64,000 nt of DNA from Natrinema salaciae (GTDB taxonomy: Archaea > Halobacteriota > Halobacteria > Halobacteriales > Natrialbaceae): assembly GCF_900110865.1 (NCBI RefSeq), contig NZ_FOFD01000005.1, positions 1 through 64,000 of the forward strand, read 5' to 3'. How positions within the stretch are numbered: position 1 is the first letter of the stretch; every line of letters begins with the position of its first letter. Under the pieces are notes generated by a model. That model did not search any database. It saw only the letters and a list, made by a program, of their open reading frames with translations, and had not been told where the DNA came from. This document shows, piece after piece, positions 26,576-35,626 of this stretch. Both the position numbers and the translations under genes were made by a program.

Positions 26576-26869
26576 TTACGCCGAGTCAGCGAGTAACTCG
26601 TCGACGTACTCGTCCTCCCACTCGCGCCGGGCCTCGAGTTCGCGGTGGCCGCGAGCCGTGATCGTGTAGTAATTCGTCCGCTGGTCGAGCTCGCCTTTCT
26701 CGACGAGGCCCTTGGCGACGATCTCGTCGAGGTTCGGATAGAGTCGGCCGTGATGGATCTCGTTCTCGTAGTACTCCTCGAGGTCCGCTTTGATCGCCAG
26801 TCCGTGTGGCTCGTCCAGTCCGGCGATCGTGTAGAGCAGGTCTCGCTGGAACCCCGTGAGATCGTGCAT
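26576..26869 (-). CDS. PadR family transcriptional regulator
   Basis: 97 residues. MHDLTGFQRDLLYTIAGLDE opens the winged helix; IHHGRLYPNLDEIVAKGLVE is the recognition helix and wing entry typical of PadR (H-x-R-L-Y-P-x-L), and the C-terminal helix RREWEDEYVDELL is the dimerisation arm. The ATG at 26869 follows a TATA element by leaderless spacing, which rules out the longer reading frame. It is very similar to the product at 34862-35137. Its target genes are not shown by the sequence. Confidence 0.9.
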   Translation of the reverse strand: MHDLTGFQRDLLYTIAGLDEPHGLAIKADLEEYYENEIHHGRLYPNLDEIVAKGLVEKGELDQRTNYYTITARGHRELEARREWEDEYVDELLADSA

Positions 26870-26891
26870 ATCGAAATCTGAGGGTAGTGGC

Positions 26892-26900
26892 GGATAAGTA
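26892..26900 (-). promoter_or_regulatory. TATA element for the PadR gene
   Basis: Minus-strand TACTTATCC centred about 27 bases before the ATG at 26869, giving a leaderless transcript. It lies just downstream of the histidine kinase remnant. Confidence 0.55.
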
Positions 26901-26935
26901 CTTCGAGTACGGAAACGAGAACGCGGAGTGCGGAA

Positions 26936-27195
26936 CGGAGATCCGTCTCCGGGCTCGGATTCCACCCCGATGTCGCCGCCGTGGCGTTCGACGACTCTCG
27001 CACAGAGCGCGAGCCCGATTCCGGCTCCAGCCTGTCGTCGACGCTGGCGTCGCCGTGAACACGGGGCAACGGCTCGACGGCGATTTCCGTGTCGTTTTCG
27101 CCGATCGTCACCTGCAGGTCCTCGAGTGCGTTTGCGACCACACGGGCCAGTTCGATCGGCTCGAACGGGTCTCCTCGTGTCTCGACTCGAGACAC
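26936..27195 (-). pseudogene. Histidine kinase catalytic-domain remnant with internal deletion
   Basis: On the minus strand a first frame gives GDPFEPIELARVVANALEDL, then QVTIGENDTEIAVEPLPRVH, the start of a haloarchaeal HATPase domain. At about 27028-27045 the sense jumps to another frame, GAGIGLALCARVVERHGGDI followed by GVESEPGDGS, which is the G2 box and end of the same domain. The expected middle (N box Q-N-L-L-x-N-A, G1 box D-N-G-I-G) and everything N-terminal (PAS/HisKA) are missing. The junction combines a deletion with a frame change. Confidence 0.75.
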
Positions 27196-27372
27196 TCATC
27201 CTGACGAATCAGCGGTCGTCGATGGGAATCACAGCTGCGAACCGCCACCTCGAGACGACGACGGCCGGAGGCCGGAGTGGCGACGGTATCGACGCCGATC
27301 GAGCGGCAGTCCGGGAACGGGCCAACGCAGCGTCCCGGGCACCACCCCATTTCCACGAGATTGAGGAAAGAC

Positions 27373-27380
27373 TATATATT
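27373..27380 (+). promoter_or_regulatory. TATA element upstream of the small ORF and restriction-modification gene
   Basis: TATATATT in an otherwise GC-rich stretch, centred about 31 bases before the ATG at 27408. This supports transcription of the small ORF and, 3 bases after it, the restriction-modification gene. Confidence 0.6.
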
Positions 27381-27407
27381 CCCAGTAACGCTTCCGGCGC
27401 ATACCGA

Positions 27408-27599
27408 ATGACCCGGGAGCAAATCGGGAGACGAACGGGACGGCCCGGACGGATCGACGTTTTCGGGGCTGAACCCGACGAGATCGACGGTACCGTCGGC
27501 GACGCGGTCGAGGTCGACGCCGTCGACGCGAGAGTACTCGTACACGCGCTCACCGACTGCACGACCGCAGACGCGTTCGTCACCGTCACTCCGGCCTGA
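27408..27599 (+). CDS. Small acidic protein preceding the restriction-modification gene
   Basis: 63 residues (MTREQIGRRTGRPGRIDVFG, then AEPDEIDGTVGDAVEVDAVD and a short C-terminus). No recognisable family. The support is positional: a good TATA box at leaderless or short-leader distance, and a stop only 3 bases before the ATG of the large enzyme. It could be a controller, an inhibitor or a simple leader peptide. The function is unknown. Confidence 0.45.
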   Translation: MTREQIGRRTGRPGRIDVFGAEPDEIDGTVGDAVEVDAVDARVLVHALTDCTTADAFVTVTPA

Positions 27600-27602
27600 C
27601 AG

Positions 27603-30600
27603 ATGCAGACTGCACTCACCTACCGCACGAACCGAGATCTGTTCTCCAACCACTACCTCGACGAGCACCTCCCAGAGACGGACGCGTGGGACGAGGTCAG
27701 TGACGAAACACTCCGCGAAGCCTACGAGGCCATCAACGAACTCTGGGAGCGTGAGAAGACGACGGCCCCGAAACGGAACGAGTCCCAGCTCGAAGAGACG
27801 TTTATCCGGCCACTGTTCCGGACGTTGGGCATCCCGTTCGAAGTCGAGGAGAGCACGAGTCGCACGCGGCGACGCCCCGACTACGGGTTCTTCGAGACGG
27901 AAGACGCCACCCGCAGGGCGTTCGAGCGTCGCGAGGAGGGTGGCGACTTCTACGAGGGTTCCGTCGCCGTCGCCGACGCGAAGCGCTGGGGACGCCCCCT
28001 CGACACTCGCGGGAGCGGTGAACACGACCGCGATTTCGAGAACCCGAGCTACCAAATTCACGTCTACCTTCAGGAGACGCCGGCGCGATGGGGCGTCCTC
28101 ACCGACGGCAAGAAATGGCGGCTCTACTACGCGCCGACGAGCCACCGCCTCGACTCGTACTACGAGATCGACCTCCCCACCGTACTCGAGACGGGAGACC
28201 TCGAGGCGTTCAAGTATTTCTACCTCTTTTTCCGCCACGAAGCCTTCCTCGAGGATGCAGGTGGGGACAGCTTCCTCGACGACGTCTACGACGAGTCTAC
28301 CGTCTTCGCTCAGGAGTTGGGAGCGGACCTCCAGGACAACATCTACGAGGCGATCACGGTCCTCTCGGAGGGGTTTCTGCAGTACCCCGACAACGATCTC
28401 ACCGAGGACGACCTCGATCTGATTCACGATAGCTCGCTCGTCTACCTGTATCGGCTCATCTTCGTCCTCTATGCCGAGAGTGAGGGCCGCGACCTGCTCG
28501 ACACGAACAACGAGATTTACGAGCAGTCGTACAGCCTGAACTCGCTCAAACAGGAGGTCGCCGAGGAGCTCGACAGTGCGGACCCGACGTACCGCGACTG
28601 GCAGAACACCCTCCAGGCGCGTCTGGACGAGCTCTTCATGCTCATCGACGAGGGGAGCAAGTCACGCGGGATTCCCGAGGAGGAGCTCCACATTCCGGCG
28701 TACAACGGCGGACTGTTCCGAACGGATCCCGAGGACGACAGCCGCGAAGCGACGTTCCTCGCCACTCACGACGTCGGCGACGCCTCCCTCGCCAGAGTCA
28801 TCGAACTGCTGACCCGGAGCGAGAACGCCGCCGGTGACGGAACGGTTTTCGTCGACTATTCGTCACTCGACGTGCGCCACCTCGGGAGCGTCTACGAGGG
28901 ACTACTGGAGTACCAGCTCGCGGTCGCCGACGAACCGCTGACGCTCGACGACTGCGAGTACAGAAGCGCCGCCGAGGGCGACGACGTCGTCGTGCAGAAC
29001 GGCGACGTGTACCTGACGACCGGCAGCGGTGAACGAAAGGCGACTGGGTCGTACTATACGCCCGAGTACGTCGTGGAGTACATCGTCGAGAACACGCTCG
29101 AGCCGCTCGTCGACGACATCCGGGCGGACCTCGACGGTCGGAGTGATCGGGACGATCGTGGCTTCGGGGCAGCGTTCGCCGAGCGCGTGTTCGATTTAAA
29201 GATTCTCGACCCGGCGATGGGGAGCGGTCACTTCCTCACGAGTGTCATCGACTACCTGGCCCGCGAGATCATCGATGCCCAAGAAAAGCAGGCCGCACAG
29301 CAGGGCATCGAAACCGTCGACGAGGAACACGACATCAACTGGGCCCGTCGACAGGTCGCCCAGCGCTGTATCTATGGGGTCGACCTGAACCCGCTTGCCG
29401 TCGAACTGGCCAAGGTGTCCCTGTGGCTGCGCACCCTCGCCGCTGAACAGCCGCTCGCCTTCCTCGATCACCACCTGAAGACGGGCAACTCGCTCGTGGG
29501 GAGTGACATCGAGGAAATCGAGGAACTTGACTCAACGGGCGGTGGCGACGGCCACAACGCCTCGCTCGCGGACTTCGGTGTGGCTCGGAAGGGGACGATC
29601 GAGCAGTTGATGCGGATCTACGAAGCGTTCATCGCCATCGAGAATCAGGAACTCGCGGACGTCAAGGAGATCGAGTCCAAGTACGACGAGTTCGAGCGGA
29701 ACGAGCTTCGGCAGCGACTCGAGGCGATGGCAAACGTCCATACCGCCGACGCGTTCGGGCTGGACGGTCTCCCGAGCGACGCCTACGAGCGGATGGCAGC
29801 GGCGATGGAAGACGACGACGAATGGGAGCGAATCGAACGGATGCAGTGGTTCCAGGATGCACAACAGTGGGCCGACGACGACGACTACTTCCACTGGAGT
29901 TTGGCGTTCCCCGAAGTCTTCTACGATACGAGCGGGACCGAACGGGAGACCCCCGGGTTCGATGCGGTCGTCGGAAACCCCCCGTATCTCAAGTCACACC
30001 ACATCCCGGATGGCGTAGATACCGTGTTGCGGACCGAGTACGAAACCGCTGAGGAGGGAGCGTACGACATCTACGTTCCGTTTGTGGAACTTGCAAATCG
30101 ACTCCGAAACGGCCGTGGTCGGGTCGGCGTTATCGTTCCGAACAAGTTCTTCGAGGCCAACTACGGGGCCGCACTACGGAACTATCTGGTGGAAAACGAT
30201 TGTCTCGACGCCGTCGTCAACTTCGGAGAGAAGCAAGTGTTCGACGGGGTGAGCACGTACACGTGCGTGGTATTCCTGGACGAAGCCGTTTCAGCCGTTG
30301 ACTACCTGGCAATCTCGGACCTAACCGGCTTCGCCAATCGAAAGCCGGACGGAGACGTTGGAGAGAGGCAAACGTACGGTCTCGAGAGCCTGGGAGACAG
30401 GTGGAACTTCGTTACTGGTGACACCGCTGCCGTTATGAGCAAACTCGCCGATAAGCCGACGCTGGGCGATGCCAGTGAGCGGATTTTCAAGGGTCTCGAC
30501 ACCGGGATGGCCGATTTCTATGCCGTCGAAAAAAGAGCCGAACACGGAGACACCTACACGGTATACTCGGCGCAAGCCGAAGCCGAAATCGAGATCGAAA

Positions 30601-31943
30601 CACGGCTGCTGAAACCGCTACTGAAGGGGAAAGACATCGAGTCGTTCCGTCCGGACTACCAAGATCGGCTCCTGTTCTTTCCCTACGAGACGCACACGGA
30701 CGGGTACGACTTGCTGGCCGAGTCGACGATCGAGTCGACCTATCCGCACGCGTACGAATACATGAAGCAACACGAATCCGAACTGAGACAGCGGCAAAAC
30801 GGCGCGTACGACGACGACGAGTGGTATCGATTCACGAATCCACGGAACCTCCATCACTACGACAACGAAAAAATCTGTTCTCCCTACAATTCCTTTCGCC
30901 CTGCGTTCATCTTCGATACGGACGAGTTCTACTTCACGACCGGCTTCGCGGGTGCCTATGGTACCATCACGACGGAGCAATCCCCCGATTTCTATCGAGC
31001 AGTCACTGCGATCCTCAACTCGACGGTGACGCAGTTCGTTATGGAACAGACGAGTACGCCGATGCGGGGGAACTACTTCTCGTACGAAAAGCGGTTCATC
31101 AAGCACATTCCCCTGCCGATCGACGCGTACTCGACGACGGCGGAGCAGCGAGAGCGTATTGCTGCGCCCCTCATTCAGGAATTCGATGCGGCTATGTGCG
31201 AGGACGGTTCTGAACCGCGGTTCTCCGAGACGGTAGAACGCTTCTGCGAAGAACGGACGAAGACAGAAGCCGTGTGTTACGCCATAGCGGATCTCTGCAC
31301 CCAGATCGGGGAGATGAAAGAAGAACGCCACCGTCTGAACGGAGACGTATTGGACTACCTCGGTACGTACGACGGCGGGGAACAGTTGAGTGAAGTTGCC
31401 GAATACCAGCCGCCGAGCGGGGTTGCAGACAGCATCCTTTCGGAGACGGCGGAGAGCCGTGACAATCTCAGAGTTGGCGACGTCAGGATTCGAGAGCGTG
31501 GCTCGAAACTCCGGATCCTGGCAACAGCGCGATACAAACCGGAGACCCCTGACGAGTACGAAACTGATCGCTGGGGGTATACAGAGACGGATTATCTGCC
31601 CGCGATGGACTTCGTCGGGCTGGAAGAGGTGAAACGGAACGTGATAACCGAATTCGTCCCGAAAGCAGTCGCCAACGGCGACGGGTTCGCGGATTTCAGA
31701 GAAACGGCAACCAAGACGAACTCGATAGTCGACCGGATTGGCGGACTGACGCTGCCGAACGTAGCCGACGTAGCGTCCGGTCTGAACCGGTATCTGCGGA
31801 CGAAACGACGAGACGAAGAGCTCGGTAGACGACTGGAATCCGCCACGTCCGTACTCGACGACGTAGTGTATACACTGTACGGGCTGAGCGACGAGGACGT
31901 GGAGACGGTGGAGTCGACCGTCGCTGCTGAACGCGGAAAGTGA
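27603..31943 (+). CDS. Single-chain restriction-modification enzyme (Eco57I-like, type IIG)
   Basis: 1446 residues. The N-terminal nuclease domain carries a PD-(D/E)xK pattern: Asp93 in RRRPDYGFFE and Asp125-Ala-Lys127 in VAVADAKRWG, next to an HsdR-like YQIHVYLQETPARWGVLTDG. The amino-methyltransferase follows: SAM motif I LDPAMGSGHF (Asp536), then VDLNPLAVELAKVSLWL, and the catalytic motif IV NPPY at residues 792-795. Residues from about 1000 on form a target-recognition domain (KGKDIESFRPDYQDRLLFFP, TPMRGNYFSYEKRFIKHIPL). It would methylate an adenine in its site and cut unmodified DNA, protecting against phage and plasmids. No separate restriction or specificity gene accompanies it. Base composition in its 3' half is somewhat less GC-rich than its neighbours, fitting acquisition by transfer. 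Confidence 0.88.
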   Translation: MQTALTYRTNRDLFSNHYLDEHLPETDAWDEVSDETLREAYEAINELWEREKTTAPKRNESQLEETFIRPLFRTLGIPFEVEESTSRTRRRPDYGFFETEDATRRAFERREEGGDFYEGSVAVADAKRWGRPLDTRGSGEHDRDFENPSYQIHVYLQETPARWGVLTDGKKWRLYYAPTSHRLDSYYEIDLPTVLETGDLEAFKYFYLFFRHEAFLEDAGGDSFLDDVYDESTVFAQELGADLQDNIYEAITVLSEGFLQYPDNDLTEDDLDLIHDSSLVYLYRLIFVLYAESEGRDLLDTNNEIYEQSYSLNSLKQEVAEELDSADPTYRDWQNTLQARLDELFMLIDEGSKSRGIPEEELHIPAYNGGLFRTDPEDDSREATFLATHDVGDASLARVIELLTRSENAAGDGTVFVDYSSLDVRHLGSVYEGLLEYQLAVADEPLTLDDCEYRSAAEGDDVVVQNGDVYLTTGSGERKATGSYYTPEYVVEYIVENTLEPLVDDIRADLDGRSDRDDRGFGAAFAERVFDLKILDPAMGSGHFLTSVIDYLAREIIDAQEKQAAQQGIETVDEEHDINWARRQVAQRCIYGVDLNPLAVELAKVSLWLRTLAAEQPLAFLDHHLKTGNSLVGSDIEEIEELDSTGGGDGHNASLADFGVARKGTIEQLMRIYEAFIAIENQELADVKEIESKYDEFERNELRQRLEAMANVHTADAFGLDGLPSDAYERMAAAMEDDDEWERIERMQWFQDAQQWADDDDYFHWSLAFPEVFYDTSGTERETPGFDAVVGNPPYLKSHHIPDGVDTVLRTEYETAEEGAYDIYVPFVELANRLRNGRGRVGVIVPNKFFEANYGAALRNYLVENDCLDAVVNFGEKQVFDGVSTYTCVVFLDEAVSAVDYLAISDLTGFANRKPDGDVGERQTYGLESLGDRWNFVTGDTAAVMSKLADKPTLGDASERIFKGLDTGMADFYAVEKRAEHGDTYTVYSAQAEAEIEIETRLLKPLLKGKDIESFRPDYQDRLLFFPYETHTDGYDLLAESTIESTYPHAYEYMKQHESELRQRQNGAYDDDEWYRFTNPRNLHHYDNEKICSPYNSFRPAFIFDTDEFYFTTGFAGAYGTITTEQSPDFYRAVTAILNSTVTQFVMEQTSTPMRGNYFSYEKRFIKHIPLPIDAYSTTAEQRERIAAPLIQEFDAAMCEDGSEPRFSETVERFCEERTKTEAVCYAIADLCTQIGEMKEERHRLNGDVLDYLGTYDGGEQLSEVAEYQPPSGVADSILSETAESRDNLRVGDVRIRERGSKLRILATARYKPETPDEYETDRWGYTETDYLPAMDFVGLEEVKRNVITEFVPKAVANGDGFADFRETATKTNSIVDRIGGLTLPNVADVASGLNRYLRTKRRDEELGRRLESATSVLDDVVYTLYGLSDEDVETVESTVAAERGK

Positions 31944-32032
31944 ACGCCGAGTCGGCGACCGGATCGAGTTCGCCGGCGCCCGCGGACGAGGCCGAAACGA
32001 CGACGACCGTCAGCGGCGCTGTCCGCTCCCGT

Positions 32033-32968
32033 TCAGCAGACTGTGAGCGAGCGAATCCCCACCGAGATCGTTCCGACGCCGGTCCACGTGCCCTCCTCGT
32101 CGCGGCCGATGAGTCGACCGTCGTTGGTGCCCGCCACGACGCGCTCGTCGACGGCGGTCCACGCGAGGATGACCGCTTCCGGCCCGCCGGGGTACGAGGC
32201 AGTCGCCATCGTCTCGCCGTGATCCGTCGATTCCACGAGTATCGCGTCGGCACCGTCGTCACCGGTCCACGTCCCCGGCGGGCTCCGGGCTGCCGCCGCG
32301 TAGAGCCGTCCGCCGTGTGCGAACGCCTCCCGAAAGTATCGATGATCGAGCGCCGCGTCGAGTCGCGTCCACGACTGGCCGGCATCACGCGTCCGGTAGA
32401 GGCCATCACCGCACGAGGCGACGTACTCGTCGGGGCCGAGGACGAGGACGTGGTGGACATCGTCTTGTACCCCATCGCGGCGCTCGGTCCACGTCTCGCC
32501 CCGGTCCTCGCTGACGTGGATGCCGCCGACCTCGACGCCGGCAATCACGCGGTCGGGCCGTTCCGGATGGACGCCGAGACTGCGCACGTGGGCCTCGTTG
32601 CGATGCCGCGGCGTGTGCCACTCGGCTCGCGACGGAAGGTCCCGAAAGCCGTCGAGCTCGTCCCACGTTTCACCGCCGTCGGTGGACACGTACAGGTGCG
32701 CCGGATGGGTCCCCGCGTAGAGGCGGTCGCCGTCCGAACTGGCGACGACCGAGTACACTTCCTCCCGCGGGACGCCGAGGTTCACCCACGTCTCACCCTC
32801 GTCCGTGGATCGGTACAGCCCCGTCTTCGTCGCGGCGAACGCGCCGTCGACGGCGGGAAACGTACGAACTCTGGGCGTATCGCCGCCGTCGAGTACCCGT
32901 TCGGCGTCGTCGACGGGGACGGTTGCTGTGCGGTAGACACCGTCTCGAGTACCGATGAGGACCGCCAT
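32033..32968 (-). CDS. BNR/Asp-box repeat beta-propeller protein
   Basis: 311 residues. Repeated Asp-box motifs S-T-D-x-G-x-T-W are clear: RSTDEGETW, VSTDGGETW, VSEDRGETW, RTRDAGQSW, and a decayed ESTDHGET. With spacing of about 45-55 residues they predict a single beta-propeller of the sialidase/YCF48-like class. There is no signal peptide, and sialidase catalytic residues are not evident, so a glycosidase activity should not be assumed. Haloarchaeal proteins of this kind are usually annotated as exo-alpha-sialidase-like or WD40/BNR proteins of unknown function. It converges with the restriction-modification gene. Confidence 0.85.
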   Translation of the reverse strand: MAVLIGTRDGVYRTATVPVDDAERVLDGGDTPRVRTFPAVDGAFAATKTGLYRSTDEGETWVNLGVPREEVYSVVASSDGDRLYAGTHPAHLYVSTDGGETWDELDGFRDLPSRAEWHTPRHRNEAHVRSLGVHPERPDRVIAGVEVGGIHVSEDRGETWTERRDGVQDDVHHVLVLGPDEYVASCGDGLYRTRDAGQSWTRLDAALDHRYFREAFAHGGRLYAAAARSPPGTWTGDDGADAILVESTDHGETMATASYPGGPEAVILAWTAVDERVVAGTNDGRLIGRDEEGTWTGVGTISVGIRSLTVC

Positions 32969-33449
32969 AGCGTGCGTACGTGCGCCGACCGCGTAATACC
33001 GAGGGGTGATCTCCCACGGACTGCCACCAATACCGTGCGTCGGTATCGTCTCTAGATGGCGGCGAGACGTGAGCGGTGACTCGGTGTCGGCTCCCGGGTC
33101 ACGATGCGCCGATGGCCGACGGGCCGGGCGGGGAAGAACGCATCAGCACGGCGATAGAAGAACCGCACCGGGCGACAGCCGCTGTCCGACCTGCGAGGAG
33201 CGGTCCGGGAAGGCGGGACCGAATCCAACCGAGACGCTCGCAGGGACGCGGTAGCCTGGGTCTACAGATGAACAAGGCGAGGCCTCGGGGTCGTTTGGAA
33301 GCTCTTCGATCTTCCGTGATGACGAGGGAGCGACGCGCTCTCGAACCACTCGACCCCGAGGCGGTTCACGCCGGCTATCGCAGTCGTTGGTACGTGTTAG
33401 AAACGTCGTACAGGGCGGGACTGTTCGACGCGCCGTGACGACACCGGCG
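32969..33449. other. Intergenic, nothing recognised
   Basis: About 480 bases between two minus-strand genes. Frames here are Arg/Ser-rich artefacts. No clear TATA box for the BNR gene could be fixed and no repeat was seen. Confidence 0.3.
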
Positions 33450-34520
33450 TCAGCGACGGGTTTCGATATGCCGGCCGATCCGCTCGAGACCCGCCTCGAG
33501 CTCGTCGGCGTGGAGGCCGAACCCGATTCGGAACCGGTTCGGATACCCGAAGACGTCACCGGGTGCGAGGACGACGCTCTCGGCGTCGAACAGCGAGCGA
33601 CAGAACGCAGTCCCGTGTTCGAACCCGTCGGGAACTGTCGGAAATCCGTTGACGCCCGTCGGTTCGAACCAGTCGAGATCGTAGCGCCCGACGAATTCGG
33701 CGACGCGTTCCCGGTTCGCCCGTGCGTGGGTACGGTTCGCCTCGAGGATGGCGGCCTCTTGGCCACCGAGCGCCTGTCGAGCGATGTGCTGCCCGAGAAT
33801 CGGCGGTGAAATAGTCGTGTAATCCTTCCATTTACGTACTGTATCCGCCAGCTTCGTGTCCGCGACGACCCAGCCGAGACGCGCACCCGCGAGGCCGTAC
33901 GACTTCGAGACGCCGGCGGTCGAAATCGCTCGGGGGCCGAGCGACGCGGCCGGGGCGTGGGGGTCGTCGGCGAGCATCCGGTACACTTCGTCGACGAGGA
34001 GGAACGCATCGTGCGCATCGACGAGGTCGTACAGCGCTCGCAGCGTCTCAGGGCCGAGGTACTTCCCGGTCGGATTGCTCGGATTGGCGAGTACGACGAC
34101 TCGAGTGTCCGGGCGCATCGCCTCCGCGACGGCGTCGACGGGGAGATCCCAGTCCGGTGGTTCGGTTCGGACTTCGGTTACCTCGCCGATGGCGGCGGGG
34201 ACGCTCGCGAGCGACTGATAGGTCGGCGAGACGACCACGCTGTGGTCCCCGTCGCCCAGGAGCGCCATGAACGTGAGGTAGTCCGCCTCTTGCGTTCCGC
34301 AGGTGAGAACCACTTCCTCGACGTCACGGTCGTACCGTGCAGCGATTTCGGCTCGGAACTCCGGGGACCCGTCAGTAGGGATCACGTACCCGAGTTCACC
34401 GACGTCGAGATCGAATCGATCGGCGGGAAGACTCCGAACACCGCTTTCAGCGAGCATCAGATCGGCGTCCGGCTCGTATTCGTCGAGCCACCGTTCCAAC
34501 TCGAAGGGTGGTAACTCCAT
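33450..34520 (-). CDS. Class I/II pyridoxal-phosphate aminotransferase
   Basis: 356 residues. Fold type I PLP enzyme: VVVLANPSNPTGKYLGPETL contains the conserved N-P-x-N/S-P-T-G segment, Asp177 in LLVDEVY and Tyr180 contact PLP, and Lys206 in STAGVSKSYGLAGARLGW forms the Schiff base. Arg in FRIGFG near the C-terminus is the substrate carboxylate clamp. The overall sequence resembles aspartate/aromatic or capreomycidine-synthase-like aminotransferases; the amino donor is not inferable. It stands alone, divergent from the PadR gene at 34862. Confidence 0.9.
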   Translation of the reverse strand: MELPPFELERWLDEYEPDADLMLAESGVRSLPADRFDLDVGELGYVIPTDGSPEFRAEIAARYDRDVEEVVLTCGTQEADYLTFMALLGDGDHSVVVSPTYQSLASVPAAIGEVTEVRTEPPDWDLPVDAVAEAMRPDTRVVVLANPSNPTGKYLGPETLRALYDLVDAHDAFLLVDEVYRMLADDPHAPAASLGPRAISTAGVSKSYGLAGARLGWVVADTKLADTVRKWKDYTTISPPILGQHIARQALGGQEAAILEANRTHARANRERVAEFVGRYDLDWFEPTGVNGFPTVPDGFEHGTAFCRSLFDAESVVLAPGDVFGYPNRFRIGFGLHADELEAGLERIGRHIETRR

Positions 34521-34861
34521 ACGACCCCTCCACGGAGACGAACAATAGACCCTCCGTTCCCCACGGAACGACGCGCCCCGAAGGACGGTGACGCTTCCCC
34601 GCCCCTCTCCCGATTACCCCGACGGGATTTCGTCGGCCAACGCTGCTGGACACGTGCGCCACCGGAGCCGAGGTCCTTTCGCTCGTCGACGCTGCGGATT
34701 CCGCGGAACGGCGAGACGCGCGAGTACTGGACGAAGTGGACGGACGGGGGGATCGGAATCACCGAGCGTGGCGCTTTTTCTCCGACGGACGGGCCAGTTG
34801 CGTCGACGTACAGGCTCGTACGGGTGAGATAACAAATATCACAGGGGTCGAGCGCCGAAAC

Positions 34862-35137
34862 ATGGACGACCTCACGGGATTCCAACGAGACCTGTTGTAC
34901 GTGATCGCCGGTGCCGACCAACCCTCCGGACAGGATGTCAAAGGGGAGATCGAGCAGTACTACAGCAACGACATCAATCACGGACGGCTGTATCCGAATC
35001 TCGACACCGTCGTGGAGAAAGACCTCATCGAAAAAGGGCAACTCGACAGGCGGACGAACTATTACGCGATTACCGACGACGGCGAGCGAGCCATCGCCGA
35101 TCGTCGCGAGTGGGAGTCGCAGTACGTGGACGAGTGA
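34862..35137 (+). CDS. PadR family transcriptional regulator (second copy)
   Basis: 91 residues. MDDLTGFQRDLLYVIAGADQ, INHGRLYPNLDTVVEKDLIE and RTNYYAIT reproduce the PadR winged helix, with the C-terminal RREWESQYVDE arm shorter than in the copy at 26576-26869. The ATG at 34862 is preceded by a TATA-like AACAAATATC at about 34832-34841, a leaderless arrangement. It sits between an aminotransferase and the fructose phosphotransferase locus; either neighbour or a distant gene could be the target. Confidence 0.88.
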   Translation: MDDLTGFQRDLLYVIAGADQPSGQDVKGEIEQYYSNDINHGRLYPNLDTVVEKDLIEKGQLDRRTNYYAITDDGERAIADRREWESQYVDE

Positions 35138-35626
35138 CCGGCCTCGTCGTGCTCGCTCGCGCTCTCGAATAGCGGTGGAACTGATACCACGAGCGACGTA
35201 CGTCGATAGGGATCACGCCGCGTTCGCTGGTGGCGCGATGGGGTCGAAAATCGAGAGACCAAGGGCCGACGATGGGAAGGGGGACCATCGTCGGAAACCA
35301 CGGTAGGGCGTCGGTAGGTGGGTGATTGGATCGCGGTCTGTCGCGCACAGCGGGTTGCGCGACAGATAACATGTTCGGGAGGACCGTTATCAACTTCTAC
35401 CCGATTCCCAGTTGCTCGAAATCGTCCCGCCCGTTCGGTAGTGGCACCTCCACCCCACGACTACTGACGTGATAGCAAACGGCACGTATCGTCGGGGCCG
35501 GCGGGCTGTCGGAGACGAACCGTATTGCTACTGGAGTAGCGGAGCGGGCAGCACTCGATCCTGCGTTCGAACGACGGAGCGGCGACGTCGTTCGGTCAGC
35601 GATTGCGCTTCTCGGTCGAAACGGAA
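35138..35626. other. Convergent intergenic region
   Basis: About 490 bases between two convergent genes. I see no gene. An imperfect inverted arrangement ATAAC...GTTAT occurs near 35367-35391. No T-run terminator was identified with confidence. Confidence 0.3.

Noticed and set aside
31940-33055. 371-codon plus-strand frame opposite the BNR protein
   Set aside because: Antisense to clear Asp-box repeats and without any motif of its own.
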